Part shown: in pieces, positions 17,915-27,128 of the stretch
How positions within the stretch are numbered: the first letter of the stretch is position 1
Layout of the letters: each line of letters opens with the position of its first letter
From: Saccharofermentans sp.
GTDB lineage: Bacteria > Bacillota > Clostridia > Saccharofermentanales > Saccharofermentanaceae
Direction of reading: 5' to 3'
DNA length: 64,000 nucleotides
Assembly (NCBI GenBank): GCA_024691325.1
Contig: JAILNR010000048.1
Location: forward strand, 79,240-143,239
Program-made: the position numbers and the translations under genes
The notes under the pieces: generated by a model
Databases searched by the model: none
Told to the model about the DNA's origin: nothing
The model's input: the letters and a program-made list of their open reading frames with translations, nothing else

Positions 17915-19045
17915 ATGACAAGGTCCGTTACGGACAGGATAATAATCTTTGTGATAACGCTTCTATTGCTGGCGTCGGGAACTTCCGCCGCCGGCTTTTC
18001 GCTGACGGAGATTAATGTTGTCGCGGCACTTCTGGTGTTCTGTTTTATCCTTTGCCTCTCGCTCATATTCAAAAGTTTTATCCCCGCCGCGGGTGTGTCA
18101 GTGCTTGCGGTGATCGTTTTCGCATTAGGGATAAGGAGCATCGCGATAGCGTTCGCGGCCCTCGCATACTGGGCCATGGCGTCAAACGCGCGAAAACTTC
18201 TTTACAAGCTTACAGTACCGGCAGCGCTTACCGGGGTGAGCTTCATGCTCCCCTGGCAGCAGGCATTAGTTGTCGCGGCTTTGACAGTACTCGCGTCTTA
18301 TATGGCGATCGTGACAAGCCGCGCACAGCAGGATACCACGAGGCTTCTAAAGCAGTACGACGAAGCGCGTGAGCAGATGCTCGCGGAAAGAAGACGAAGA
18401 AGGAGCGCGACCGACAAGAGCGAGAACGACATCTACCTTGCAACCCTAAAGGAGCGTAACCGTATCGCGCGCGAAATACACGATAACGTCGGCCACATCC
18501 TTACGCGTGCCGTGGTGCAGATGAAGGCGCTCATGGTCATAAATAAGGATGAGAAATTAACGCCGTATCTTACCTCGGTGGATGAGTCCGTCAACACGGC
18601 GATGACGTCTATCCGTAAGTCGGTCCACGAGCTTCATGATGATTCGATAGATCTGTCGCTCGGTCTTAATGATCTTATTAAGACGCTCCCCGGAAAGTTT
18701 GATGCCAAGCTTGTCACATCGATTGAGTCGCCGACGGGAAGCGAGTTTAAGAAGACAGTCCTCGGCATCGTTAAGGAGGCTCTTACCAACACCGCAAAGT
18801 ACAGTAACGGAGATAAGGTGAGAGTTGAGGTAATCGAGAATAATACTTTCTGGCGCGTGTTTGTTAATGATAACGGCAAGAATGAGAATAAGGATTATAC
18901 TGAGAATGATTTTAAAGGTGCCGGCATAGGCCTTGAGAACATCCGTCAGCGTGCGCTTCTGGCGGGCGGCAATGTGAGGATCTTCTCTGACGAGAAGGGC
19001 TTCACGGTTCTCGTTACTTTGCCGAAGGAGGGAAGAGATGATTAA
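17915..19045 (+). CDS. NarL-type sensor histidine kinase
   Basis: A 376-residue protein with about five or six N-terminal TM helices (to about residue 135), a coiled linker, and HisKA_3 with ERNRIAREIHDNVGHIL, phospho-acceptor His near 188. The HATPase_c domain has VKEALTNTAKYS (N box) and GAGIGLENIRQRA (G boxes). No extracellular domain of note, so it resembles intramembrane-sensing kinases that watch exporter activity or envelope stress. It overlaps the response regulator by eight bases. Confidence 0.93.
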   Translation: MTRSVTDRIIIFVITLLLLASGTSAAGFSLTEINVVAALLVFCFILCLSLIFKSFIPAAGVSVLAVIVFALGIRSIAIAFAALAYWAMASNARKLLYKLTVPAALTGVSFMLPWQQALVVAALTVLASYMAIVTSRAQQDTTRLLKQYDEAREQMLAERRRRRSATDKSENDIYLATLKERNRIAREIHDNVGHILTRAVVQMKALMVINKDEKLTPYLTSVDESVNTAMTSIRKSVHELHDDSIDLSLGLNDLIKTLPGKFDAKLVTSIESPTGSEFKKTVLGIVKEALTNTAKYSNGDKVRVEVIENNTFWRVFVNDNGKNENKDYTENDFKGAGIGLENIRQRALLAGGNVRIFSDEKGFTVLVTLPKEGRDD

Positions 19046-19676
19046 GATTTTTATCGTTGATGACGATCCGCTCGTGTCCGGAGCTTTGAAGGTTATCCTC
19101 GAGAACGATGCGGACGGCGAGAAGATAGAGGTACAAGATCAGGCAAGTAACGGCGAAGCAGCTGTTGCGGGAGCCCTTGGCAACAACTACGATGTCATAC
19201 TCATGGATATACGTATGGACGGCATGGACGGACTTGAAGCGGCATCGAGGATACTTGCGGACAAGCCTGATACGAAGATCATATTCTTAACGACTTTCCT
19301 TGATGACGAATACATCAACAAGGCTTTGAGCGTCGGTGCGAAAGGTTATATACTTAAACAGGACTGCGAAGGTATCGCGACCTGCGTAAGAGCGGTCATG
19401 GACGGTAAGACGGTGTTCGCAGGCAAGGTTGTCGAGAAGCTTCCGGAACTTCTTAACCGCAAGGAGAGATTCGACTATTCGGAGTTTGATATCGGCGCCA
19501 AGGAACAGGAGATGATCGAGCTTGTCGCGGAAGGGTTATCGAACAAGGAGATAGCCTCGAAGATGTATCTTTCCGAAGGTACGGTCCGCAACATGATGAG
19601 CTCCGTATTATCGAAGCTTGACCTGCGTGACAGGACACAGCTTGCGTGTTTTTACTATCAGAGGATAAAAGTATGA
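19038..19676 (+). CDS. NarL/FixJ-family response regulator
   Basis: A 212-residue protein. The receiver domain has the acidic pocket DDD near 8-10, phospho-acceptor D57 in ILMDIRMDG, Thr/Lys switch residues in LTTF and GYILKQD. The LuxR-type HTH (about 150-210) has EQEMIELVAEGLSNKEIASKMYLSEGTVRNMMSSVLSKL. Partner of the upstream kinase; probable targets are the exporter operon and the MutS-like gene, which starts within its stop codon. Confidence 0.95.
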   Translation: MIKIFIVDDDPLVSGALKVILENDADGEKIEVQDQASNGEAAVAGALGNNYDVILMDIRMDGMDGLEAASRILADKPDTKIIFLTTFLDDEYINKALSVGAKGYILKQDCEGIATCVRAVMDGKTVFAGKVVEKLPELLNRKERFDYSEFDIGAKEQEMIELVAEGLSNKEIASKMYLSEGTVRNMMSSVLSKLDLRDRTQLACFYYQRIKV

Positions 19677-21397
19677 CAGTTAACAAGATATATCAGATAA
19701 GCCTCCTTAATCCCGATAACGACGCGGTCTACAAGACTGTCAGCGAGACGACTTTGCACGATCTCGGTATCGATGCTTTATGCAAGGTGATCACAGAGGA
19801 CGCGAAGGAAGAGCAGATGATAATGCGCGTCATGGGGAAGATGACTTCGGATATAGAGACTGCAGGCTACAGACAGGATGTCTTTGACGATATTCTTACT
19901 CTTCCCGCGGTGCGCGAGAAACTCCTCGAACTTATGAATCAGATCGACTATCTTAAGGACTACGGAACATGGCGCAAGAACGCCGATGAGAAGCCTGGTC
20001 TTTGGGACCTGATGCACAGGTTGAATGAGCTTGATACTTACATCACCTGCATCGAGGCGATGCGCGAGTGCCTGTCCGATTCGGGCATCCGCTCGGACGG
20101 ACTGAAGGCTCTTCTTAAGTATGTTGATGATCTTTATAACGACAATCACTACGAGGCTTTAAAGAAGGATATCTCAGAGCTTAAAGTCGATGCGTCGAAC
20201 ATACAGAGCATGACCATCGGAATCAATATTAATCCGAGGTTTGAAGTCGAGAGCTTGGGCCTTGTTTCCGTTAACGCGAAGCCGTTTAAAAAGTCAGGTG
20301 TCATCGGTAACTTCGCCGATGCGATCGCAGCTTCTAAGGACAGGATAAACAAGGATGCCGAGTGGGACGGCGATATGCACTACTATCCGGCGGAACCTGC
20401 TGACCAGGAAGGCTTCATGGACAGGCTCGATAAGCAGGCAATGATGATGGCGAAATACTCGAATCCTCTCATCGGCTCCGGCGACAGCATCGCGAAGGTG
20501 CCGGACGGTGACGGCTCATCGAATACTTCATTCTATCTTTCGAACATCGCGACCAAGCTTACTGCACATATCGTTAAGAAACTTAAGAATACTTTGTCCG
20601 CTTATTCAGAAGTGTCGATGGTTACTTTATCGAAGCTCATCCCCGAGCTTTTGTACTACATCCGCTTCGCCGAGTTTATTGAGAAGACAAGAGTAAAGGG
20701 ATACTACTTTTGTAAGCCGCGCATCGCTTCTTCCGGCAGTGATTTCACGATGAATGCCGAGTGCTTCTATAACATCCGTCTTGCAACAACAGTTGATGAT
20801 TCTAAGACCATCGTCGATAACGATCTTAAGTTTGATGAGTCACATCGCGTGTTCATGTTAACGGGCGCCAACAGAGGCGGTAAGACGACACTGACGCAGG
20901 CGGTCGGGCTGCTTTTCGCGCTGGCGCAGGGAGGCCTTTATGTGCCGTGCCGTCAGTTCGAGTACACGCCGGTTGATATGATCTTCACGCACTATCCTGC
21001 GGATGAGGACAAGACGACGGATCTGGGGCGTTTGGGCGAGGAGTGTGTGCGCTTCAAGGATATCTTCGGGAACGCGACTTCTGAGAGTCTGATTCTTCTT
21101 AACGAGAGCTTCTCGACAACATCGTTTGAAGAGGGGTATTATATCGCGGAAGATGCGGTGAAGGCGATCTGTCACAAGAATGTGCGCACGATATACAACA
21201 CGCACATGCATAAGCTCGCGGCAGAACTTATGGGCTTTGACGGGAAGGTGAGTTCGATCGTCATGGAAAGCGAGGGCGGCAACCGCTGCTTCAAGGTCTC
21301 CGAGATGGCACCCGAGGGCTCATCGCATGCGTCTGACATCGCCCGCAAATACGGCGTTACCTACGACATGTTAGTTGAGGGCACGCGCGAAAAATAA
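19673..21397 (+). CDS. MutS-like ABC-type ATPase of unknown role
   Basis: About 574 residues, start ATG at 19673 (ATGA overlap with the response regulator; GAGG upstream). A helical N-terminal region (1-250) and a clamp-like middle precede a MutS-type ATPase: Walker A variant TGANRGGKTT near 398, and the C-terminal segment DLGRLGEECVRFKDIF...LILLNESFSTTSFEEG, which corresponds to Walker B and the D-loop of MutS, with Asn where MutS has Asp (NES for DEx). Mismatch-recognition and connector domains of MutS1 are not seen. Similar stand-alone proteins occur in Clostridia; the role is not known. Confidence 0.75.
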   Translation: MTVNKIYQISLLNPDNDAVYKTVSETTLHDLGIDALCKVITEDAKEEQMIMRVMGKMTSDIETAGYRQDVFDDILTLPAVREKLLELMNQIDYLKDYGTWRKNADEKPGLWDLMHRLNELDTYITCIEAMRECLSDSGIRSDGLKALLKYVDDLYNDNHYEALKKDISELKVDASNIQSMTIGININPRFEVESLGLVSVNAKPFKKSGVIGNFADAIAASKDRINKDAEWDGDMHYYPAEPADQEGFMDRLDKQAMMMAKYSNPLIGSGDSIAKVPDGDGSSNTSFYLSNIATKLTAHIVKKLKNTLSAYSEVSMVTLSKLIPELLYYIRFAEFIEKTRVKGYYFCKPRIASSGSDFTMNAECFYNIRLATTVDDSKTIVDNDLKFDESHRVFMLTGANRGGKTTLTQAVGLLFALAQGGLYVPCRQFEYTPVDMIFTHYPADEDKTTDLGRLGEECVRFKDIFGNATSESLILLNESFSTTSFEEGYYIAEDAVKAICHKNVRTIYNTHMHKLAAELMGFDGKVSSIVMESEGGNRCFKVSEMAPEGSSHASDIARKYGVTYDMLVEGTREK

Positions 21398-21403
21398 TCC
21401 GGG

Positions 21404-21431
21404 TTGCATAAGATAAAATGTGTGGTATAGT
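21404..21431 (+). promoter_or_regulatory. Promoter of the TetR-dikinase operon
   Basis: TTGCAT (21404-21409), 16-bp spacer, extended -10 TGGTATAGT ending at 21431. The palindromic operator begins inside the -10, so bound repressor would block initiation directly. Confidence 0.65.
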
Positions 21432-21462
21432 AGTATTATTGAACGCGTTCAATAATACTACT
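21429..21462. promoter_or_regulatory. 34-bp perfect palindrome, probable TetR operator
   Basis: Every one of 17 base pairs on each side of the centre (21445/21446, core GAACGCGTTC) is complementary. It lies between the -10 and the start of the TetR gene. TetR-family regulators usually bind a palindrome next to their own gene. A role as hairpin terminator of the upstream MutS-like gene is also possible, since CTTTTATG follows. Confidence 0.75.
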
Positions 21463-21478
21463 TTTATGTTGGTGAAAA

Positions 21479-22060
21479 ATGACTAAAGAAGAAAAACTTA
21501 ACATAACAAAAGATAAGCTTTTGAAGTCTACGATGCAGCTTATGAGGGAGAGGGAGGATCCGCTCTCGGTAACGACCAGGCAGATAGCGGCGAGGGCGGA
21601 AGTTAAGCCTTCCATGATCAACTACTGCTTCGGAACAAGAGACAAATTGCTGCACAAAGTCTTCGAGAAGGAGTACGAGAGTTTCCTTATCGACAAGGGT
21701 GTTAAGGAGATACTTGAGTCGGGGCAGCCGCCGAAGGAGATACTAAAGCAGCTTCATTTTGTGGTGGCGAAGTGTCTTCTTGAGAACTTTAATTTCACGC
21801 AGGTAATCACGAATTTTGTGTTGTTCAAGCGTGACCTTACGGAGCCGTCTTTCAGTTCACAGTACGTGAAGGCTCACTACAATGGTAAGAAGACTGATGA
21901 GCAGTGCAGGCTCATCGCGTATGAACTGTCTTCTATGATGCAGCTTATTATCTTCAGAAAAGAGGAGATAAAGAAGGGATTCGGAATAGATCTTGATGAC
22001 GACGGTCAGCTTAAGTCTGTCATCGATTTGAGGGTTGAACTTTTACTGGGCGGAAAGTAA
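21479..22060 (+). CDS. TetR-family transcriptional regulator
   Basis: A 193-residue protein. The N-terminal HTH has 'TRQIAARAEVKPSMINYCFGTRDKLLHKVF', the canonical TetR recognition region with the Y-F turn. The C-terminal ligand-binding domain is helical and unassigned. Start at 21479 follows GGTG in a short leader directly after the palindrome. Its stop abuts the dikinase start (TAATG), so the two are co-transcribed. Inference: it represses the dikinase until a ligand binds. Confidence 0.92.
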   Translation: MTKEEKLNITKDKLLKSTMQLMREREDPLSVTTRQIAARAEVKPSMINYCFGTRDKLLHKVFEKEYESFLIDKGVKEILESGQPPKEILKQLHFVVAKCLLENFNFTQVITNFVLFKRDLTEPSFSSQYVKAHYNGKKTDEQCRLIAYELSSMMQLIIFRKEEIKKGFGIDLDDDGQLKSVIDLRVELLLGGK

Positions 22061-24390
22061 TGAAGTATATTTATAAGTTGGGTGAAGTGCCTGCAGGGGT
22101 TAAGGATCAGATTGGCGGCAAGGCGTATTCTCTGGATTACATGATCCGGGAATTAAAGCTTAATGTTCCTTCAGGATTCGTGGTTATCTCGCCGGCTTTT
22201 GAAGAAGGGCAAATCGGAAGTGAGGCACAAGGCGATATAGAAGCACTCGTGTCTTCACTGGATACATCATGTACGTATGCAGTCAGGTCTTCCGCGCTGT
22301 CGGAGGATGGTCAGAATGCTTCGTATGCAGGCCAGTATGAGACCGTGACTGATGTTAAGGCTGACGGTATTACTGAAGCTGTCAGAAGTGTAGTTGCGTC
22401 GGCTGACAGCGGACGCGTCAAAGAATATAACGACAGCATCGCACACGGCGGTGAGGGGATAGCAGTTGTTATCCAGAAGTTTGTTGCACCTTTATATGCA
22501 GGTGTTGTGTTCACGTCGGATCCGTTAAACGGCAAGGATGAATATCTTACCGGTAATTATGTTAAGGGTGAAGGCGAGCAGCTCGTGTCCGGCAACGCGA
22601 ATGCTTATGAGTTTAAGATCAATGCTTTGAAGTTTAATTATGAAGGACCGGATGAGATGCGTGGGTTTGCAAAGAAGCTTGGCCGTGCGTGCCTTGCTAT
22701 CCGCTCATCCTACGGCATGCCGATGGATATCGAGTGGGCGGTGTCAGGCGGCTCTGTCTATATTCTGCAGGCGCGGCCGATCACGACTTTAAGAAGATAT
22801 GATCCTTCAACGTATAAGATAAACGGAAGCTTATCGGGATATAAACTTCTTACCAAGACGAATGTTGGCGAGATATTCATGCAGCCCGTGTCGCCCATCA
22901 CATTCAGTGTGCTTGATAAGATAAGCAACATGATCGGTCTTCCCAAATGGCTTGATAGTATCAACGGCCAGACTTACATGAACATCACGGTCATGATGAG
23001 TGCGATTGTTGCATTCGGCAAGACGCGCGAAGAAGCGTTTCTGTCTATTAAAGACCTGGTCGGCAACGTGCCTTCTGGTCTTGATATTCCGGTATCGCCT
23101 TTCTCGAAGAAGGTGTTTTTCAGTAAGATCAAGGCGTTGCTGTTTCCGAAGAATAAGTCGAAGTTAAGTAAGAAAGAAAAACTCAAGATGGTCGATGGAC
23201 TCGCAGATATCGCGCGCGACCTGATCGGGCAGATACATAAGATCGATGATGCATCTTCGCTTGCTGATTTCTGGGACAATGTTCTCGTTCCTAATCTTAA
23301 CGACGGACTTGCGTCTGTTCTTACAGCCTGCGGTACCGCGATGATGCCTTTGTTCTCAACACGCAAGAAGATCGCCGCGATAGCAGGTGATAAGATGGCG
23401 GACCGTCTGTGCGGCGGGTCGTTAGGAGTTGTCGATTGCATGAAGCCCGTGCTTCTTATCGAAGATGTAATCGCCGGCCGTATTACCCGCGAGGAATATA
23501 TGCGCGACTGCGGCCACAGATGTGTGAATGAGATGGAACTCATGTCGCCCCGCCCTTACGAGTCTGAAGATTATATCGACCGATTGATTGAAGAACATAA
23601 GAACAGCGGCGCAGATCTTCACGCGATGCAAAAAACACAGGCTTCATTGTTTGAATCTGCGTTGTCTGAGTTCAAGTCTTCGTATCCGAATAAAGCCAAG
23701 TGGATCGATAAGCAGATCGCATCTTTTGTTCATGCGAATCAGTTCAGGGAAGAAATACGAAGCAAGGGTGTTTGGATATTCTGCGTCTACCGTGAATATC
23801 TACTTCGTGCGGGATCTTTACTTAACATCGGTGACGATGTGTTTATGCTTTTGCACGATGAAGTAAATGATGTTCTGCGCGGCAAACTTAATGCAGATGT
23901 TTTTATTAAGGAACGAAGAAGAAATTACGATTCGTATCTTGAATATCCGCCGTTCCCCGCTGTTATCCTCGGCCGCTTCGATCCTGATAAGTGGATGAAT
24001 GATCCGAACAGGCGCAATGACTTTTATTGTGATGATGTTTCGCGTGATGTTGATACTTCAGGCGACGGAGTGATCAAGGGATTCCCCGGGGCTTCAGGCG
24101 TTGTTACCGGAACGGTCCGTGTAATCAAGGATATAAGCGAGATTGAAAAGATCGAGACCGGAGATATCCTGGTGACCGTCGCGACGAATATCGGCTGGAC
24201 GCTCGTATTTCCCAAAGTCTCGGCAATCATAACGGATATAGGCGCACCGCTGTCGCATGCGGCTATCGTCGCACGCGAGTTCGGCATACCTGCAGTTGTC
24301 GGCTGCGGCAATGCCACTACTTTGCTTAGGACCGGCGACCGCGTCACCGTAGACGGCGCCGCGGGAGTGGTCAAACTTATTTCCAAGTAG
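22060..24390 (+). CDS. PEP/pyruvate-dikinase-fold phosphotransferase, rifampicin phosphotransferase-like
   Basis: A 776-residue protein. Residues 1-250 are a PPDK_N ATP-grasp domain (IGGKAYSLDYMIRE, VRSSALSEDGQNASYAGQYET, MPMDIEWAVSGGSVYILQARPI). A middle domain of about 400 residues is unlike PEP synthase's TIM barrel. Residues about 690-776 are the swivelling phosphohistidine domain with GAPLSHAAIVAREFGIPAVVG, catalytic His near 733. This three-part plan and length match rifampicin phosphotransferase and related antibiotic or metabolite dikinases. The acceptor cannot be read from sequence. Co-transcription with TetR fits inducible detoxification. Confidence 0.8.
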   Translation: MKYIYKLGEVPAGVKDQIGGKAYSLDYMIRELKLNVPSGFVVISPAFEEGQIGSEAQGDIEALVSSLDTSCTYAVRSSALSEDGQNASYAGQYETVTDVKADGITEAVRSVVASADSGRVKEYNDSIAHGGEGIAVVIQKFVAPLYAGVVFTSDPLNGKDEYLTGNYVKGEGEQLVSGNANAYEFKINALKFNYEGPDEMRGFAKKLGRACLAIRSSYGMPMDIEWAVSGGSVYILQARPITTLRRYDPSTYKINGSLSGYKLLTKTNVGEIFMQPVSPITFSVLDKISNMIGLPKWLDSINGQTYMNITVMMSAIVAFGKTREEAFLSIKDLVGNVPSGLDIPVSPFSKKVFFSKIKALLFPKNKSKLSKKEKLKMVDGLADIARDLIGQIHKIDDASSLADFWDNVLVPNLNDGLASVLTACGTAMMPLFSTRKKIAAIAGDKMADRLCGGSLGVVDCMKPVLLIEDVIAGRITREEYMRDCGHRCVNEMELMSPRPYESEDYIDRLIEEHKNSGADLHAMQKTQASLFESALSEFKSSYPNKAKWIDKQIASFVHANQFREEIRSKGVWIFCVYREYLLRAGSLLNIGDDVFMLLHDEVNDVLRGKLNADVFIKERRRNYDSYLEYPPFPAVILGRFDPDKWMNDPNRRNDFYCDDVSRDVDTSGDGVIKGFPGASGVVTGTVRVIKDISEIEKIETGDILVTVATNIGWTLVFPKVSAIITDIGAPLSHAAIVAREFGIPAVVGCGNATTLLRTGDRVTVDGAAGVVKLISK

Positions 24391-24461
24391 AGCCGCCGGG
24401 TGTTTTGACGTGTGGTAGAATATACATACTTAATAAGTACTCTTTGCAGGAGGATATCTCT

Positions 24462-24833
24462 ATGGCATGTTTTCTGGTACCGGCAGCTGAGGCTGTTGTA
24501 ACGACGATTATCTCGAAGGCTATCGATAAGAAGGATCAAAGTGTTGATACAAGCCGTTTCACACACAAAATCAAGTGGCTTAACAATATGCTGTGGGGAG
24601 GCTCAGCGCTTCTTGCATTTGAGCATCTGTGGCACGGTGAGATCGTACCGTGGTTCCCGTTCCTGACAGCTGCAGGCAATCCTGAAGATATGGCGGAGGT
24701 TATCCACGAGATGAGTACCGTCGGTGTCACGATGGCGATACTTGTCACGGCGGTCTGGGCAGGCATGGTCATTGTGACGAACATGATCGAGAAGAAGGCT
24801 GTATCTCCGGCTTTGAAAGTTGAGGAGGGCTGA
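24462..24833 (+). CDS. Small membrane protein upstream of lar genes
   Basis: A 123-residue protein, start fixed by AGGAGGA seven bases upstream; the longer frame upstream has no ribosome site. Begins MACFLVPAAEAVVTTIISKA, then TM segments at about 45-62, 68-80 and 85-108. An HLWHGEIVPWFPF stretch between them contains two histidines. No known family was recognised. A possible extended -10 (TGTGGTAGAAT) ends at 24420. It heads a tight cluster with the next membrane protein and larBCE. Confidence 0.8.
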   Translation: MACFLVPAAEAVVTTIISKAIDKKDQSVDTSRFTHKIKWLNNMLWGGSALLAFEHLWHGEIVPWFPFLTAAGNPEDMAEVIHEMSTVGVTMAILVTAVWAGMVIVTNMIEKKAVSPALKVEEG

Positions 24834-24835
24834 CC

Positions 24836-25150
24836 ATGACTTTGCTTATCACTGTTTTTGCTGCGGTCATCTCAACTGTTATCTGGTATAAGAACGCGCC
24901 TCAGAGCGAGATGCGGATCGGCACTCTTGCACTTATGTACTGGGGTGCTTCGATCATGTGGTTTGTTGATGCCATTTATGAGTTTATTGAATTGAGAGAT
25001 GAGTTTTTCGCGCCGGCTGGAGCTGATATGTTAAACGACACTTTCTTAGGACTGTCTGTAGTTGCGCTCGGCCTTGTTATCTGGCTTGTCATCATCCTCA
25101 TCAAGGACCCCAAGGGTGTAGTGGCTGCCGCACTTAAAAAGAATTCATGA
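24836..25150 (+). CDS. Small membrane protein overlapping larB
   Basis: A 104-residue protein with three TM segments (about 3-20, 25-45, 70-92), separated by a short acidic loop (EFIELRDEFFAPAGADML). GGAGGG precedes the ATG and it begins two bases after the previous gene; its stop overlaps larB by four bases. No family recognised. The overlaps suggest a role tied to nickel-pincer cofactor genes, perhaps membrane-related, but it does not resemble the LarMNQO or NikMN nickel transporters. Confidence 0.8.
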   Translation: MTLLITVFAAVISTVIWYKNAPQSEMRIGTLALMYWGASIMWFVDAIYEFIELRDEFFAPAGADMLNDTFLGLSVVALGLVIWLVIILIKDPKGVVAAALKKNS

Positions 25151-25902
25151 GTAACGACGCGCGCAAGATCTTAGAACAGGTTAAGGACGGTTCGCTGACG
25201 GTTGAAGACGCGCTTTTGAGGCTTAAGACTGAGCCGTTCGAGGACATTGGTTTTGCGAAGGTGGATCTTCACCGGCAGGTGCGCCAGGGGATGGCGGAAG
25301 TCATTTACGGCGCAGGCAAAACTCCCTCGCAGATAACAGGGATCATCGACACGATGAAGAAGAACGGCCAGGAGCGCATCCTTATCACGCGCCTGTCGCC
25401 CGAGTCTGCTAAGAGCGTCGCTGAAGCCCACGCTATCACATATAAAGAAGACGCGCGGATCGGGTACATTGGCACTCCGCCCGCTCCTGACGGTATCGGT
25501 ACTGTCGTGGTCGCAACGGGCGGCACGAGTGACATCCCGGTCGCCGAGGAGGCGGCACTTACGGCTGAGTTCTACGGCAATAAAGTTACGCGTTTGTACG
25601 ACGTCGGTGTCGCAGGTTTGCACCGGCTTTTATCCCATAATGAAGACATAATGAATGCGAGCGTCATCATAGCGATCGCGGGTATGGAGGGCGCTCTTGC
25701 AAGTGTCGTCGGCGGTCTTGCGGACTGCCCGGTTATCGCGGTGCCTACGAGCGTCGGTTACGGTGCTTCATTCGGCGGCATCTCGGCGCTTTTGTCGATG
25801 CTCAATTCCTGCGCGAGCGGCGTGTCGGTCGTCAACATCGATAACGGCTTCGGAGCGGGGTATCTCGCGAGCATGATCAATCACATGGAGGCTAAGTCAT
25901 GA
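25147..25902 (+). CDS. larB: LarB, pyridinium-3,5-biscarboxylic acid mononucleotide synthase
   Basis: A 251-residue protein. The N-terminal helical part ILEQVKDGSLTVEDALLRL is followed by a PurE-like (AIR carboxylase) fold with VATGGTSDIPVAEEAA and 'TSVGYGASFGGISALLSMLNSCASGVSVVNIDNGFGAG', the LarB signature. It carboxylates and hydrolyses nicotinic acid adenine dinucleotide, the first step to the nickel-pincer nucleotide cofactor. Start overlaps the membrane gene stop; the end overlaps larC. Confidence 0.96.
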   Translation: MSNDARKILEQVKDGSLTVEDALLRLKTEPFEDIGFAKVDLHRQVRQGMAEVIYGAGKTPSQITGIIDTMKKNGQERILITRLSPESAKSVAEAHAITYKEDARIGYIGTPPAPDGIGTVVVATGGTSDIPVAEEAALTAEFYGNKVTRLYDVGVAGLHRLLSHNEDIMNASVIIAIAGMEGALASVVGGLADCPVIAVPTSVGYGASFGGISALLSMLNSCASGVSVVNIDNGFGAGYLASMINHMEAKS

Positions 25903-27128
25903 AGACACTTTACATAGACTGCGGCATGGGCGCTGCAGGCGATATGCTCACGGCGGCTTTGCTCGAGCTGCTGCCGGACCGCGGCGCGTTTGTCGATAAG
26001 CTTAATTCCCTGGGAATTCCGGGCGTCACCTACTCTCTCGAAAAGTCGGTCAAGTGCGGCATCACAGGCTCGCACATGACAGTTAAAGTAAATGGCGGGG
26101 AAGAGAGCGAGGAGATGCATGAGCATGAGCATCATGACCACGGGCATGAGGGTGAGCATCATCATCATCACCACAGCGGGATGGATGATATACAAAGTAT
26201 CGTATCTTCTTTAAAGATCCCGACGATGTTAAAACTCGAGATCCTCGCAGTTTATAAACTCATCGCCGAGGCGGAGAGTCATGTTCACGGCGTGCCTGTC
26301 GAACAGATACATTTTCATGAAGTAGGATCGATGGATGCGGTCGCCGATATCACGGCGGTCTGTATGCTCATGGATGAGATCGATCCTGATGAGGTGGTCG
26401 TATCGCCGGTTCATGTCGGAAGCGGTACGGTCAAATGTGCGCACGGCGTATTGCCGGTCCCCGCGCCCGCGACGGCACATATCTTGAAAGACATTCCCAT
26501 CTACAGCCACGGCATTGAAGGAGAGCTGTGCACCCCGACGGGCGCGGCGCTGCTTAAACATTACGCTACGCGATTCGGTGATATGCCCGTCATGAAGACA
26601 AGTGCGATCGGATATGGAATGGGCAAGAAGGATTTTGAAATTGCCAACTGTGTACGCGTTATGACAGGTGACAGGGAAACTGATGATTCTTCTGATAAGT
26701 CCGGTGAATCGGGTATCTTTGAACTCTCATGCAATGTCGATGACATGACCGCTGAAGACATCGCGTTTGCCTGCGAGAAGATACTTGAAGAAGGTGCGCG
26801 CGAAGTTTATACGATACCAATCGGCATGAAGAAATCGCGCCCCGGGACTTTGATCCGTGTCATGTGTACCGCTTCCGAGCGTGAGAAGATGGCGGGCCTT
26901 ATATTTAAGTACACGACGACCATCGGAATACGTGAGATAGAGACAAATCGATATGTTCTTGAGCGCAGGATCGAGACCGTCGACACGAAGTTCGGTCCCG
27001 TCCGCCGCAAGGTCTCAACGGGCTACGGCGTCACGCGTATGAAGTACGAGTATGACGACATCGCACGCATCGCCCGCGAGAATAATCTGACGCCGGGCGA
27101 AGTGCGCAGACAGATAGAAGATGCATAA
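25899..27128 (+). CDS. larC: LarC, nickel insertion protein (single-ORF form)
   Basis: A 409-residue protein. Begins MKTLYIDCGMGAAGDMLTAALLEL, the LarC signature, followed by a His-rich metal-binding stretch near 72-90 (HEHEHHDHGHEG then six His) and HFHEVGSMDAVADI. The C-terminal half has CNVDDMTAEDIAFACEKILEEGA and GMKKSRPGTLIRVM. LarC is a CTP-dependent cyclometallase that inserts nickel into the pincer nucleotide. In Lactobacillus plantarum it is split and joined by frameshifting; here it is continuous. Overlaps larE by eight bases. Confidence 0.96.
   Translation: MKTLYIDCGMGAAGDMLTAALLELLPDRGAFVDKLNSLGIPGVTYSLEKSVKCGITGSHMTVKVNGGEESEEMHEHEHHDHGHEGEHHHHHHSGMDDIQSIVSSLKIPTMLKLEILAVYKLIAEAESHVHGVPVEQIHFHEVGSMDAVADITAVCMLMDEIDPDEVVVSPVHVGSGTVKCAHGVLPVPAPATAHILKDIPIYSHGIEGELCTPTGAALLKHYATRFGDMPVMKTSAIGYGMGKKDFEIANCVRVMTGDRETDDSSDKSGESGIFELSCNVDDMTAEDIAFACEKILEEGAREVYTIPIGMKKSRPGTLIRVMCTASEREKMAGLIFKYTTTIGIREIETNRYVLERRIETVDTKFGPVRRKVSTGYGVTRMKYEYDDIARIARENNLTPGEVRRQIEDA

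Noticed and set aside
26119..26178. Histidine tract as an artificial tag or repeat expansion
   Set aside because: It lies at the place where LarC proteins naturally carry a His-rich nickel-binding loop.
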